58,836 bases of DNA from JBHJGU01 sp050331475. GTDB taxonomy: Bacteria > Pseudomonadota > Alphaproteobacteria > Caulobacterales > Maricaulaceae. The stretch's first letter is position 1. The number at the start of each line of letters is the position of its first letter. The stretch lies in assembly GCA_050331475.1 (NCBI GenBank), contig JBHJGU010000140.1, positions 1 to 58,836 of the forward strand, in the 5' to 3' direction. Position numbers and translations under genes: made by a program. The notes beneath the pieces were generated by a model that saw nothing but the letters and a program-made list of their open reading frames with translations, did not search any database and had not been told where the DNA came from. Shown piece by piece: positions 34,896 through 43,268 of this stretch.

Positions 34896-35756
34896 CTAAG
34901 CTGCGCCGCCGGCGTCCGCCGGCGCAGGTTCGGAAGGAGGCGTCGGCTCAGCGGCCGGCGCGGCCTCAGACGCCGCAGCCTCGGCTCCAGACGTTTCGTC
35001 CGCTGCCTCCAGTCCCGCTTCGGTGAGGTCTTCGCTCTCGCCAAGGTCCACCCCGAGCGCGGCCTGGCTCGCCAGAATGCCGTCAAGCACCGCGTCTGCG
35101 ATCAAATCACAGAACAAACCGACCGCGCGCGCCGCGTCGTCATTACCAGGGATTGGGAAATCCACTGCATCGGGATCGCAATTGCTGTCCACCACGGCGA
35201 CTACTGGAATGCCAAGCTTGCGCGCTTCTTGAATCGCAATCGCTTCTTTGTTCGTGTCGATCACAAACATCAGCGCAGGCAGGCCGCCCATGTCTTTAAT
35301 GCCGCCTAAGGACAGCTCCAACTTATCCCGCTCGCGCGTTAATTGTAGCTGTTCTTTCTTAGTCATGCCTGCGATCTGATCGCCAGCCAACAGCTCTTCA
35401 AGCGACCGTAGTCGCTGGATCGAAAACGAAATCGTTCGCCAGTTGGTCAACGTTCCGCCCAGCCAACGGTGGTTGACGAAATACTGCGCGCATCGACGCG
35501 CGCCGGCGGCGACGGCTTCGGAGGCTTGTCGCTTGGTGCCCACGAACAGAATGCGTCCGCCCTTGGCGGCCACGTCGCGCACTTGGGTCAGCGCCTGGTG
35601 CAACAGCGGCACCGTTTGTGACAAATCCAAAATATGAATGTTGGAGCGAACCCCGAAGATGTATCGATCCATCTTCGGATTCCAACGATGGGTTTGGTGT
35701 CCGAAATGTACGCCCGCTTCGAGAAGCTGGCGCATGCTGAAGTCCGGCAGAGCCAT
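34896..35756 (-). CDS. rpsB: 30S ribosomal protein S2
   Basis: A 286-residue S2. Start at MALPDFSMRQLLEAGVHFGH with AAAGGACA upstream; the open frame to 35954 runs through the leader and dnaE end and is rejected. Signatures: HRWNPKMDRYIFG, ILFVGTKRQASEAV, VNHRWLGGTLTNWRTI, LPALMFVIDTNKE and AVVDSNCDPD. An Ala/Pro/Glu-rich C-terminal extension of about 40 residues goes beyond the E. coli length, as in many alphaproteobacteria. Preceded by a good sigma-70-like promoter and a structured leader. Confidence 0.97.
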   Translation of the reverse strand: MALPDFSMRQLLEAGVHFGHQTHRWNPKMDRYIFGVRSNIHILDLSQTVPLLHQALTQVRDVAAKGGRILFVGTKRQASEAVAAGARRCAQYFVNHRWLGGTLTNWRTISFSIQRLRSLEELLAGDQIAGMTKKEQLQLTRERDKLELSLGGIKDMGGLPALMFVIDTNKEAIAIQEARKLGIPVVAVVDSNCDPDAVDFPIPGNDDAARAVGLFCDLIADAVLDGILASQAALGVDLGESEDLTEAGLEAADETSGAEAAASEAAPAAEPTPPSEPAPADAGGAA

Positions 35757-35781
35757 GGATTGTCCTTTTCCGGTTGGCCTC

Positions 35782-35858
35782 CGTGGACGGGGTCGACGAA
35801 CTAACGGCGACACCGGATGGCCGCTCGGCCCTGATCGACCTCGCGCCCGCCGTCCACG
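35782..35858 (-). promoter_or_regulatory. Structured 5' leader of rpsB-tsf mRNA
   Basis: Seen: a 9 bp long-range stem between 35850-35858 and 35782-35790 (CGTGGACGG against CCGTCCACG), a 6 bp stem stacked on its 3' arm (35835-35840 with 35791-35796, GGTCGA/TCGACC), and a nested GGCC-GAGC-GGCC hairpin (35819-35830). The structure ends 25 bases before the rpsB ATG and just upstream of its ribosome-binding site. S2 represses its own operon in E. coli; that this leader does the same is inference. Confidence 0.4.
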
Positions 35859-35876
35859 TGCGAATTTATAGCGTGC

Positions 35877-35905
35877 TTTATAGGCGCCCCGTCGCGCCTG
35901 CGCAA
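35877..35905 (-). promoter_or_regulatory. Promoter of rpsB
   Basis: On the minus strand, TTGCGC (35905-35900), a 17 bp spacer and TATAAA (35882-35877). Transcription would start near 35870, giving a leader of about 113 nt before the rpsB start. A second TATAAA at 35870-35865 lacks a matching -35. Confidence 0.6.
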
Positions 35906-35916
35906 GCGGCGCCCGC

Positions 35917-38900
35917 TTAAAGAGCCTCAACAAATCCAACCCCCGGGACCGCACTCAGCGCAGCCTGAGCGGCTGCGTCCACTGGCCATCGACCCGGTGC
36001 GGCGATTTCCACGGATTTTCCGCTTGACAACCGAACCCGCAGCGTGAGCGATCCCCGCTTGCCGCCCTCGCGCCCCTTGAGCGCGTTGAGCGCTTCGGAG
36101 GCCAACGACGCCGCCTCCAGGGTGACCAAATCCACCCTCAACCCGTCAACGCCCCCCTCTAACACCGCATCGATCGGCGTCGCGTCGTCGAGGAACAACC
36201 GCACCTCTCCGTCCCGCCCGCCGAGCCGAACCTTGAGCTCTAACCGCGCGCCGGGCGCCAGCGTGTCACGCAAACGCGAAAGCACTTCTGGCGGCGCTAA
36301 GACCTCAAAATCCCCCGTGGGATCGGACAATCCGATAAAGGCGAACCGCTTTCCCGCCTGCGACACCCGTTCCTGCCGCCGCCGGACAATGCCGGCCATG
36401 CGCGCCGCCTCACGGCCCTCGGTTCGCCCTTCGGTGAGGGCTGCGGCGAACACCACCCCGCGGCGAGCGAGCTGCGTGCTCGCCTGTTCAAGCGGATGCC
36501 CGGTCAAGTAAAATCCCACCGCGGATAATTCCTCATCCAACCGTTGCTCGACGCCCCAAGACGCGCCGCCGGCGAGATCGGGCCTGGCCATGGCCGCGCC
36601 AGCCCCCTCAAACAAACTCGATTGGGAGGCCGCCCGATCCTGCCTCGCCTTCTGCGCCCAGGCTTGGATTTTATCGGCGCTGGCGAAAACCGCTCCCCGG
36701 TCGGAATGCAAGCTGTCAAACGCCCCCGCGCGCGCCAGAGCCTCGAAAGCCCGCTTATTAACGAATTTCGGGTCTACCCGTTCTGCGAAGTCAAAGACGT
36801 CTGAAAACGCCCCCCCCGCCGCCCGATCGGCTTCTATCGCCGCCATGCCCGTCACGCTGACCGATTTCACCGCGCCGAGCGCATAGCGAACCGCACCCTC
36901 TTGAACCTGAAAATCCGCACCCGCCGCATTCACATCGGGCGGGCGCACAGTGATGCCCATGCGCCGAGCCTCTTGAACGAGAACGGCGAGCTTATCGGTG
37001 TTCGCCCGATCCAAACTCATCAAAGCGGCCATGAACTCCACCGGGTAATTCGCCTTCAAATACGCGGTCTGATAGGCAATTTTGCCATAAGCGGCCGCAT
37101 GGCTTTTGTTAAAGCCATATCCGGCGAATTCAGCGACCAAGTCGAAAATGCCCGCCGCCTTCGCCGCCTCTACGCCCCGCTCCGCCGCGCCGGATAAAAA
37201 CCGCGACTTCTGCCGATCCATCTCCGCTTTTTTCTTCTTCCCCATGGCGCGACGCAGCAAATCCGCTTCGCCCAGCGAATAGCCTGATAAAATCTGCGCA
37301 ATTTGCATGACTTGTTCTTGGTATATAATGACGCCGTAGGTCTCTTTTAACACTGGCTCAAGGGTCGGATGAAGATAATCTGGCTCCGCACGGCCGAATT
37401 TCCGATCCACATAAACATCAATGTTTTTCATCGGCCCGGGTCGGTAGAGCGAAATCAGTGCGATTAAATCTTCGATTTTATCGGGGCGCATTTTTTTCAG
37501 CGTGTCGCGCATGCCCGAGCTTTCCAGCTGAAACACCCCAATCGCGGCGCCTTCGGACAACAGCGCGAAGGTCTTAGGGTCATCTAAGGGGATGGCGTCG
37601 AGGTCGAGCGGGCGGCCTTGGCGGTCTAAAAATTCAAGCGCCCGGGCGATCACCGTTAAAGTTTTCAATCCCAGAAAATCGAACTTCACCAGGCCCGCGC
37701 GTTCCACCCACGCCATATTGTATTGCGTGGCGGGAAGCTCCGATCGGGGGTCGCGGTAAAGCGGGGTCAGCTCGACCAAAGGCCGGTCGCCAATGACGAC
37801 GCCGGCCGCATGGGTGGAGGCGTTCCGATAAAGGCCTTCTAATTTCAACGCTGTGTCGAAGAGCGCGTCCACATCGGCGTCTTCGCGCCGCGCCTCTTGC
37901 AATCGCGGCTCGCTTTCCAGGGCTTGAGCCAATGTCACCGGGTTCGCCGGGTTGGCCGGGATCATTTTCGCCAACCGGTCGACCAAGCCGAAGGGCAATT
38001 GCATGACCCGGCCGACATCGCGCACCACCGCGCGCGCCTGCAACGTGCCAAAAGTGATGATTTGCGCCACCCGATCGAGGCCGTATTTCCGGGTGACGTA
38101 TTCAATGACCTCCCCGCGTCGGTCTTGGCAAAAGTCGATGTCAAAGTCGGGCATCGAGACCCGCTCAGGGTTCAAAAACCGCTCGAACAGCAACCCAAAC
38201 CGCAGCGGATCCAAGTCCGTAATCGTGAGCGCCCAAGCCACCAGCGACCCCGCCCCGGACCCTCGCCCCGGCCCCACCGGAATGCCCTGCGCCTTCGCCC
38301 ATTGAATAAAGTCGGCGACGATCAGGAAATAACCGGGAAAGCCCATTTGGGCGATGACCGAAAGCTCGTGATCCAGCCGAGCTTGATACTCCGCCGCGCT
38401 CGCGCTAGGTGTTACGGTTTTCAACCGGGCCGCAAGGCCGGCTTCAGCCTGCACGCGCAGCTCAGCCGCCTCGTCCCGGCCCTCGCCGGCGTCAAACCGG
38501 GGCAGAAGCGGTTTGCGCGTGTGCGCACGCACCGCACACCGTTGGGCGATTTCAGCCGTGTTAAGCAGCGCTTCCGGCAGATCCGCAAACGTCTCCACCA
38601 TGGCCGCGCCAGGTTTGAACCAGTGCTCAGGCGTGACCATGCGCCGATCCTCCACCGCCCGGTAGGTCCCCTCGGCCATGCACAACAACGCGTCATGCGC
38701 CTCATATTGTTCGGCGCGCGCAAAATGGGGATCATTGCCCGCCACAAGCGGCAAGCCGTAGCGATAGGCCAAGTCGAGTTGAGCCGGCTCCAAGCGCGCC
38801 TCGTCCGCGCGCCCATGACGATGCAATTCGACATAGAGCCGATCGCCAAACGCCTCGCGCATCCGTTTGAGGACCTCTTCCGCTTCGGCCCCGCGATCGC

Positions 38901-39345
38901 CCGCGAGCAGCCGCGAAATGACGCCTTCATAGCCGCCGGTTAACGCTATCAAGCCCTCGGGTTCGGCTAAAACCGCCTCAAGCGTCACGTGCGGCTCGTC
39001 CGCCCCGGAAATCTCCAGATACGCCGCGCTTGAGAGCGCCATAAGCCGCGCCAATCCGTGTTCGGACTGGGCGAGCAACACCAACTCCCCGTCGAGCGTC
39101 GGACGTTCTCCCAATCGCGGCGGTGCGATGTTCACCGACAGGGTCACCCCCAAAATCGGCTGCACCCCCGCCTCGCTCAAGGTCTCGGAAAATTCGAGCG
39201 CGCCGAACAAATTATTGGCGTCCGTCAGCGCCAGAGCGGGCATCTCCGCATCCAGGCACAATTGCGGCATGTCGCGTACAAGGATCGCCCCTTGCAGCAG
39301 CGAATACGCCGAGCGACACCGAACGTGGACAAACGGCTCAGCCAT
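35917..39345 (-). CDS. dnaE: DNA polymerase III subunit alpha
   Basis: Catalytic subunit of the replicative polymerase. The 1142-residue protein opens with the PHP domain (FVHVRCRSAYSLLQGAI, LALTDANNLFGALEF). The polymerase core shows VGPGRGSGAGSLVAWAL, PDFDIDFCQDRRGEVIEYV (catalytic Asp pair), TFGTLQARAVVRDVGRV, STHAAGVVIGD, FDFLGLKTLTV, FQLESSGMRDTLKKMRP, ALISLYRPGPM and GYGFNKSHAAAYG. The tail has the helix-hairpin-helix and OB-fold regions (AGIVRRRQERVSQAGKRFAFIGLSD). Length and order of blocks are those of DnaE1, not the error-prone ImuC/DnaE2. Confidence 0.97.
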   Translation of the reverse strand: MAEPFVHVRCRSAYSLLQGAILVRDMPQLCLDAEMPALALTDANNLFGALEFSETLSEAGVQPILGVTLSVNIAPPRLGERPTLDGELVLLAQSEHGLARLMALSSAAYLEISGADEPHVTLEAVLAEPEGLIALTGGYEGVISRLLAGDRGAEAEEVLKRMREAFGDRLYVELHRHGRADEARLEPAQLDLAYRYGLPLVAGNDPHFARAEQYEAHDALLCMAEGTYRAVEDRRMVTPEHWFKPGAAMVETFADLPEALLNTAEIAQRCAVRAHTRKPLLPRFDAGEGRDEAAELRVQAEAGLAARLKTVTPSASAAEYQARLDHELSVIAQMGFPGYFLIVADFIQWAKAQGIPVGPGRGSGAGSLVAWALTITDLDPLRFGLLFERFLNPERVSMPDFDIDFCQDRRGEVIEYVTRKYGLDRVAQIITFGTLQARAVVRDVGRVMQLPFGLVDRLAKMIPANPANPVTLAQALESEPRLQEARREDADVDALFDTALKLEGLYRNASTHAAGVVIGDRPLVELTPLYRDPRSELPATQYNMAWVERAGLVKFDFLGLKTLTVIARALEFLDRQGRPLDLDAIPLDDPKTFALLSEGAAIGVFQLESSGMRDTLKKMRPDKIEDLIALISLYRPGPMKNIDVYVDRKFGRAEPDYLHPTLEPVLKETYGVIIYQEQVMQIAQILSGYSLGEADLLRRAMGKKKKAEMDRQKSRFLSGAAERGVEAAKAAGIFDLVAEFAGYGFNKSHAAAYGKIAYQTAYLKANYPVEFMAALMSLDRANTDKLAVLVQEARRMGITVRPPDVNAAGADFQVQEGAVRYALGAVKSVSVTGMAAIEADRAAGGAFSDVFDFAERVDPKFVNKRAFEALARAGAFDSLHSDRGAVFASADKIQAWAQKARQDRAASQSSLFEGAGAAMARPDLAGGASWGVEQRLDEELSAVGFYLTGHPLEQASTQLARRGVVFAAALTEGRTEGREAARMAGIVRRRQERVSQAGKRFAFIGLSDPTGDFEVLAPPEVLSRLRDTLAPGARLELKVRLGGRDGEVRLFLDDATPIDAVLEGGVDGLRVDLVTLEAASLASEALNALKGREGGKRGSLTLRVRLSSGKSVEIAAPGRWPVDAAAQAALSAVPGVGFVEAL

Positions 39346-39378
39346 GACGCGCCTGATCTCGCCCTCTCTAGGTTGGCG

Positions 39379-39486
39379 TTAGATCGCGCCAGCCCAGACC
39401 CCGGTCAGCGCGCTCACCGCCCATACCATAGCGCATACCGCGCTCAATGCGGCCGTCTCTTGAATCCACAGCTTTGACGCCTTCAT
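39379..39486 (-). CDS. Candidate 35-residue single-span membrane peptide
   Basis: A short frame starting with ATG at 39486, preceded by GGAGG five bases upstream, encodes MKASKLWIQETAALSAVCAM followed by a Trp/Val/Ala-rich hydrophobic end. The Lys-rich N-terminus and one transmembrane-like segment (about residues 12-34) fit a small inner-membrane protein. Third-position GC is high, like neighbouring genes. It lies 33 bp before dnaE on the same strand and after the phased octamer array. A competing frame (39368-39523) overlaps it. No family is recognised. Confidence 0.5.
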   Translation of the reverse strand: MKASKLWIQETAALSAVCAMVWAVSALTGVWAGAI

Positions 39487-39524
39487 AGCACCCTCCGGTA
39501 TTCCTGATATGTTCTTTTTTCATG

Positions 39525-39585
39525 GTTTGTTCTCTCCGTCAAGTGGTCACCGAAAGAACAAACACTCAAACAAAATCGAACAAAC
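39525..39585 (-). repeat. Three phased GAACAAAC octamers upstream of the small ORF and dnaE
   Basis: GAACAAAC occurs at 39556-39563 and 39578-39585 and inverted at 39525-39532. The centre-to-centre distances are 31 and 22 bp, close to three and two helical turns, so all sites would face one side of the DNA. A TTGACG sequence lies in the same region on the minus strand. Likely a regulator-binding array for the dnaE-side transcript; the regulator is unknown. The spacing does not fit the SOS box. Confidence 0.4.
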
Positions 39586-39590
39586 CGCGG

Positions 39591-40307
39591 TTAACGTGGC
39601 TGAGCCACCAATTGAATCGGCGCCAACCGGCCGTCTTTTAGGGCCAACACCCGATCCATATGACCGGCCAGTTCGAAATTGTGGGTGGCGACCAAGGCGC
39701 CAACGCCTTCTAACCGCGCGACATCAAAGAGCTTTTGAAACACAGCGCCAGAGGTGGCGGGATCGAGATTGCCGGTCGGCTCATCGGCGAGCAGAACACT
39801 GGGTCGATTGACCAGGGCGCGCGCTATAGCCACCCGCTGTTGTTCGCCGCCGGACAATTGCGCGGGCTGGTGGCTGAGGCGGTCTTCTAAGCCCATCAGA
39901 CTGAGCAACCGCGCGGCCGCTTCGCGGGCGGCGCGGCGGCTGTCCCCGGCGATTAAGCGCGGCATGGCAACGTTATCCAGGGCGGAGAACTCTGCGAGTA
40001 AATGGTGGAATTGATAGACAAAACCGATCCGCCGACGCCGAATGCGCGTCCGCTCCGCATCCTTAAGCCCTAAACACGCGCGCCCATCAATCCAGACCTC
40101 GCCCGCGTCAGGGCGTTCTAAGAGCCCCGCAGCGTGCAGAAGCGAGGACTTGCCCGAGCCGGAAGGCCCCACCAAGCCCACCATTTCGCCCGCTGCAATC
40201 GAAATGTCCGCGCCGCGCAGCACCTCCAGCCAGGCGTCCGCGCCTGTGCGATAGCGGCGCACCAGCCCTTCAACCGCCAGGACGACGCCCGAGGCGGGCT
40301 CACTCAT
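39591..40307 (-). CDS. lolD: Lipoprotein-releasing ABC transporter ATP-binding protein
   Basis: ATPase that powers release of outer-membrane lipoproteins from the inner membrane to LolA. The 238-residue protein has Walker A GPSGSGKSS, Q-loop FVYQFHHLLAEFSALDNV (the FHHLLPEF-type segment typical of LolD), signature LSGGEQQRVAIARAL, Walker B VLLADEPTGNLD and the His switch ATHNFELA. It overlaps its partner permease gene by 8 bp. Confidence 0.95.
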   Translation of the reverse strand: MSEPASGVVLAVEGLVRRYRTGADAWLEVLRGADISIAAGEMVGLVGPSGSGKSSLLHAAGLLERPDAGEVWIDGRACLGLKDAERTRIRRRRIGFVYQFHHLLAEFSALDNVAMPRLIAGDSRRAAREAAARLLSLMGLEDRLSHQPAQLSGGEQQRVAIARALVNRPSVLLADEPTGNLDPATSGAVFQKLFDVARLEGVGALVATHNFELAGHMDRVLALKDGRLAPIQLVAQPR

Positions 40308-41646
40308 AACGCAGCGCCTCCACCGGATCGAGCCGTGCGGCCCGCCAGGCGGGTGGAATCGTGGCGAGCATGGACGCGATAAAGCCCCACAAGGCGATAA
40401 ACCCGACCTCGCGAAGGTCGAGCTCCGCAGGAATGCGGCTCAGATAATAGATATCCGAATTAAACAAGTCGGCATTGGTGACGAGGGCGACAATATCCTG
40501 GATCGGATCAATATAAATGACGAACAACACTCCGAGCACCACACCACATACGGTGCCCAGAACGCCGATCGATGCGCCGGCGAGAAAGAAAATCCGCAGA
40601 ATTGATCCACGACTGGCGCCCATGGTGCGCAAAATCGCGATGTCGCGGCCTTTATTCTTCACCAACATGACGAGGCCGGAGATGATGTTCATGGCCGCAA
40701 TCGCCACGATCAGCATCAAAATGATCCGCATCACATTACGTTCAATGGCTAAGGCGTTGACGTAGCTGGCGTTGCGCGACTGCCAATCGCTGACGAAGGT
40801 GGGCCGCCCCACCGCTTGGATCAGATAACCGCGCACTGCTTGGGCTTGGTCGGGATCGGCGAGCCGGGTTTCCAAAGTATCCACCCGACCCCGGCGGCCG
40901 AAAAATAATTGCGCCTGCTCGCGGGGCAGATAGACAAAGGAGCCGTCGAATTCCGACATGCCCACGGAGAAAATCGCCCCCACGACATAAGTCTTACGCG
41001 GAACGGTTCGGCCGAACGGCGAAATGGGTCCCGATCCCGAGGGCGGCGCGATGAGGGTCAGCTCACCACCAACCCGCAGGCCGAAATTAGCGGCGAGCTG
41101 ATCGCCGATCACAATCCGATCCCCACCAAACCGCCCCTCGCCGAACCCATCCAAGGAGCCGGCGACCAGATTGTCTGAAACGATCGACAAGTCGCGCAAG
41201 TCCCGGGCGGCGATCCCGGTGGCGAGCACGCCGGAGACCGCGTCTCCACGGCTGGCCATGGCTTGCCCTTGAACAATCGGGGTAACCCCGATCACGCCGT
41301 CCACGGCCGCCACCCGGGCGGCGGCGTCAAGGGCCGCCTCCTCAGGCATGCGCGACACATCGACAAAGACATGGCCCTGAACGCCGAGAATGCGGTCGAA
41401 CAAGGCGGTGCGGAACCCCCCCATCACCGACATCACCGCAATCAGCACGAACACCGCCAGCATCACCCCGACGAAGGCGATCATGGAGATCAAGGCGACG
41501 CCGCCTTGATCACGCTTGGCGCCCAAATAGCGTCGCGCAATCCAGCGCTCATACCCGGAAAACGGCGCCGCGCCATGGGCGGGCGGCGCCGCCGACAGCC
41601 CACTTGTCTCCTCCGGCGCGGCGTCTTCGAATGTCAGGGTCGTCAT
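40300..41646 (-). CDS. Lipoprotein-releasing ABC transporter permease (LolC/LolE family, single subunit type)
   Basis: The 448-residue permease has four transmembrane helices: one near residues 47-72 (VALISMIAFVGVMLAVFVLIAVMSV), a large periplasmic MacB-like domain, and three C-terminal helices including IGVLGTVCGVVLGVLFVIYI and the final ALWGFIASMLATIPPAWRAARLDPVEALRYE. N-terminal SGYERWIARRYLGAKR is typical of LolC/E. Only one permease gene accompanies lolD, as in LolF-type systems that form homodimers; a second permease could exist elsewhere. Start overlaps the proS stop (ATGA). Confidence 0.92.
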   Translation of the reverse strand: MTTLTFEDAAPEETSGLSAAPPAHGAAPFSGYERWIARRYLGAKRDQGGVALISMIAFVGVMLAVFVLIAVMSVMGGFRTALFDRILGVQGHVFVDVSRMPEEAALDAAARVAAVDGVIGVTPIVQGQAMASRGDAVSGVLATGIAARDLRDLSIVSDNLVAGSLDGFGEGRFGGDRIVIGDQLAANFGLRVGGELTLIAPPSGSGPISPFGRTVPRKTYVVGAIFSVGMSEFDGSFVYLPREQAQLFFGRRGRVDTLETRLADPDQAQAVRGYLIQAVGRPTFVSDWQSRNASYVNALAIERNVMRIILMLIVAIAAMNIISGLVMLVKNKGRDIAILRTMGASRGSILRIFFLAGASIGVLGTVCGVVLGVLFVIYIDPIQDIVALVTNADLFNSDIYYLSRIPAELDLREVGFIALWGFIASMLATIPPAWRAARLDPVEALRYE

Positions 41647-42980
41647 GACGTCTGCGGCGCCTGAACCGCCAATTGGTTAAGCGCTGCGTCCAAACTCAGA
41701 GTTTCGCGCCGATCATCGGCGCGGGTTTTCAGCTCGACCTCGCCTTGGGCGAGCCCGCGCGGACCAATGATCAATTGGTAAGGCGCGCCGATCAGGTCCA
41801 TGCGGGAAAATTTCACCCCAGCCCGATCCGCGGTGTCATCGTAAAGCGGATCGAGCCCCGATGCGGCCAACGCGCGATAGGCCTGCTCGCAGGCGGCGTC
41901 GGTCTCCGGATCTCCCGGCTTCAGATTAATCACGCCCACGCCAAACGGCGCCACGGCCAAGGGCCAGCGGCACCCCGCCTCATCATGGAAGGCTTCGATG
42001 AGCGCGCCCACCAGTCGCGACACGCCGACCCCGTAAGAGCCCATATGCACAAAGTTCTCCCCGCCCTCGGGCCGGGCGACCTTCGCGCCCATGGCGGCGG
42101 AGTACTTCTCGCCGAAATAGAAGATATGGCCGACTTCAATGCCGCGCGCGGCGACCTGGCTGTCCGCCGGGACTTGGGCTGAGAACGTCTCCGGCTCATG
42201 CTTTTCGTCCGTGGCGGCGTAAAGGGCGGTGCGCTCGTCCACAAACGGTTGGAGATCGCCGTCGAAATCCACATCAAGACCGGGGGCCGGCATGTCCGCC
42301 AAATCTTTGTGGCAGAACACCGCGCTTTCGCCGGTCTCGGCCAGCACGATGAATTCGTGGGAGAGATCGCCGCCGATCGGGCCTGTGTCGGCCTTCATGG
42401 GAATGGCCGTGAGGCCCATGCGTGCGAACGTGTTCAGATACGCGACAAACATTCGATTATAAGATTTCCGCGCGCTGTCGGCATCGAGATCAAAGGAATA
42501 CGCATCTTTCATCAAGAACTCACGCCCGCGCATCACCCCGAAACGCGGGCGGATTTCATCTCGAAATTTCCATTGAATATGGTAAAGCAGTTTCGGGAGG
42601 TCCTTATATGACCGACAATAGGTCCGGAAAATCTCGGTAATCATTTCCTCGTTTGTGGGTCCGTAAAGCAAGTCCCGCTCATGGCGGTCAACGATCCGCA
42701 GCATTTCCCGGCCATAGTCGTCATACCGACCGCTTTCGCGCCAGAGCTCAGCGGGTTGGACGGTTGGCATCAGCAATTCCACCGCGCCGGCGCGATTCTG
42801 CTCTTCGCGCACGATTTGCTCGACCTTGCGCAGAACCCGCAGCCCAAGCGGCAACCAGGAATAAATCCCCGCAGCCGATTGGCGCACCATGCCTGCACGC
42901 AACATCAGCCGGTGAGAGGCGATTTGCGCCTCCGCCGGGGTTTCTTTCAAAACCGGCAGGAAGAACCGCGACAAGCGCAT
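41643..42980 (-). CDS. proS: Proline--tRNA ligase, short alphaproteobacterial type
   Basis: Charges tRNA-Pro. The 445-residue class II synthetase shows RAGMVRQSAAGIYSWLPLGLRVLRKV, the VELLMPTVQPAELWRESGRYD motif, LGPTNEE-like YGPTNEEMITEIF, QWKFRDEIRPRFGVMRGREFLMKDAYSFD and the anticodon-binding C-terminus. The roughly 180-residue editing (INS) insertion is missing, as in alphaproteobacterial ProS; mischarged Ala-tRNA is usually cleared by a separate protein not seen here. Position beside the lol genes is conserved. Confidence 0.97.
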   Translation of the reverse strand: MRLSRFFLPVLKETPAEAQIASHRLMLRAGMVRQSAAGIYSWLPLGLRVLRKVEQIVREEQNRAGAVELLMPTVQPAELWRESGRYDDYGREMLRIVDRHERDLLYGPTNEEMITEIFRTYCRSYKDLPKLLYHIQWKFRDEIRPRFGVMRGREFLMKDAYSFDLDADSARKSYNRMFVAYLNTFARMGLTAIPMKADTGPIGGDLSHEFIVLAETGESAVFCHKDLADMPAPGLDVDFDGDLQPFVDERTALYAATDEKHEPETFSAQVPADSQVAARGIEVGHIFYFGEKYSAAMGAKVARPEGGENFVHMGSYGVGVSRLVGALIEAFHDEAGCRWPLAVAPFGVGVINLKPGDPETDAACEQAYRALAASGLDPLYDDTADRAGVKFSRMDLIGAPYQLIIGPRGLAQGEVELKTRADDRRETLSLDAALNQLAVQAPQTS

Positions 42981-43084
42981 AAAGGGGAGCCTTTCGAAAA
43001 ACGATAAAGCTTAGATAGCCGCGGCCCATCAGCGGCGCAACGCGCGCGACCGGCCTGCGCGCAGCCTAACCCGCGGCGGCGAAT

Positions 43085-43118
43085 AAAAAAGGCCGCAGAG
43101 GTGGCAACCCCTGCGGCC
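43085..43118 (-). terminator. Strong Rho-independent terminator
   Basis: A 12 bp stem (43118-43107 with 43102-43091; one G-U wobble) with a TGCC tetraloop is followed on the minus strand by six T. It ends any transcript coming from the rnj-mce-DUF1467 genes and the candidate sRNA, and separates them from proS. Confidence 0.9.
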
Positions 43119-43170
43119 AAAGTCGGGAGGATACACCGTTAGGCGCGGCAAAGCCAAAGCTCGGCCTGCC
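43085..43170 (-). ncRNA. Candidate small RNA of about 86 nt
   Basis: On the minus strand, a plausible promoter (43176-43203) is followed by an imperfect hairpin (43147-43170; GGCA/TGCC and GCC/GGC pairs), a short unpaired stretch containing CCTCCC (43130-43125), which could pair with Shine-Dalgarno sequences, and the 12 bp terminator stem with its T tract. This arrangement is typical of trans-acting small RNAs. It could instead be the 3' end of the DUF1467 mRNA, processed or not. No known family is recognised. Confidence 0.4.
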
Positions 43171-43175
43171 GATCT

Positions 43176-43203
43176 AGGATAGCTCCAAATTTGTGCGTTG
43201 CAA
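43176..43203 (-). promoter_or_regulatory. Possible promoter of the candidate sRNA
   Basis: On the minus strand TTGCAA (43203-43198), 16 bp spacer, TATCCT (43181-43176). The predicted start near 43173-43170 coincides with the first base of the 5' hairpin. The surrounding 43120-43268 stretch is AT-richer than the genes and contains no convincing frame. Confidence 0.4.
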
Positions 43204-43268
43204 CACGATGACGGCAAAAATTATTGCAGCTTCGGTCGAACCCATTGCACAATGAAATTTTATTCGGC

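Noticed and set aside
37897..38943. 348-codon plus-strand frame opposite dnaE
   Set aside because: Lies wholly within dnaE on the other strand, is Arg/Pro/His-rich with no motif, and reflects the codon bias of dnaE.
39525..39585. SOS box upstream of dnaE
   Set aside because: GTTC/GAAC elements are present, but no pair has the required 7-base spacing.
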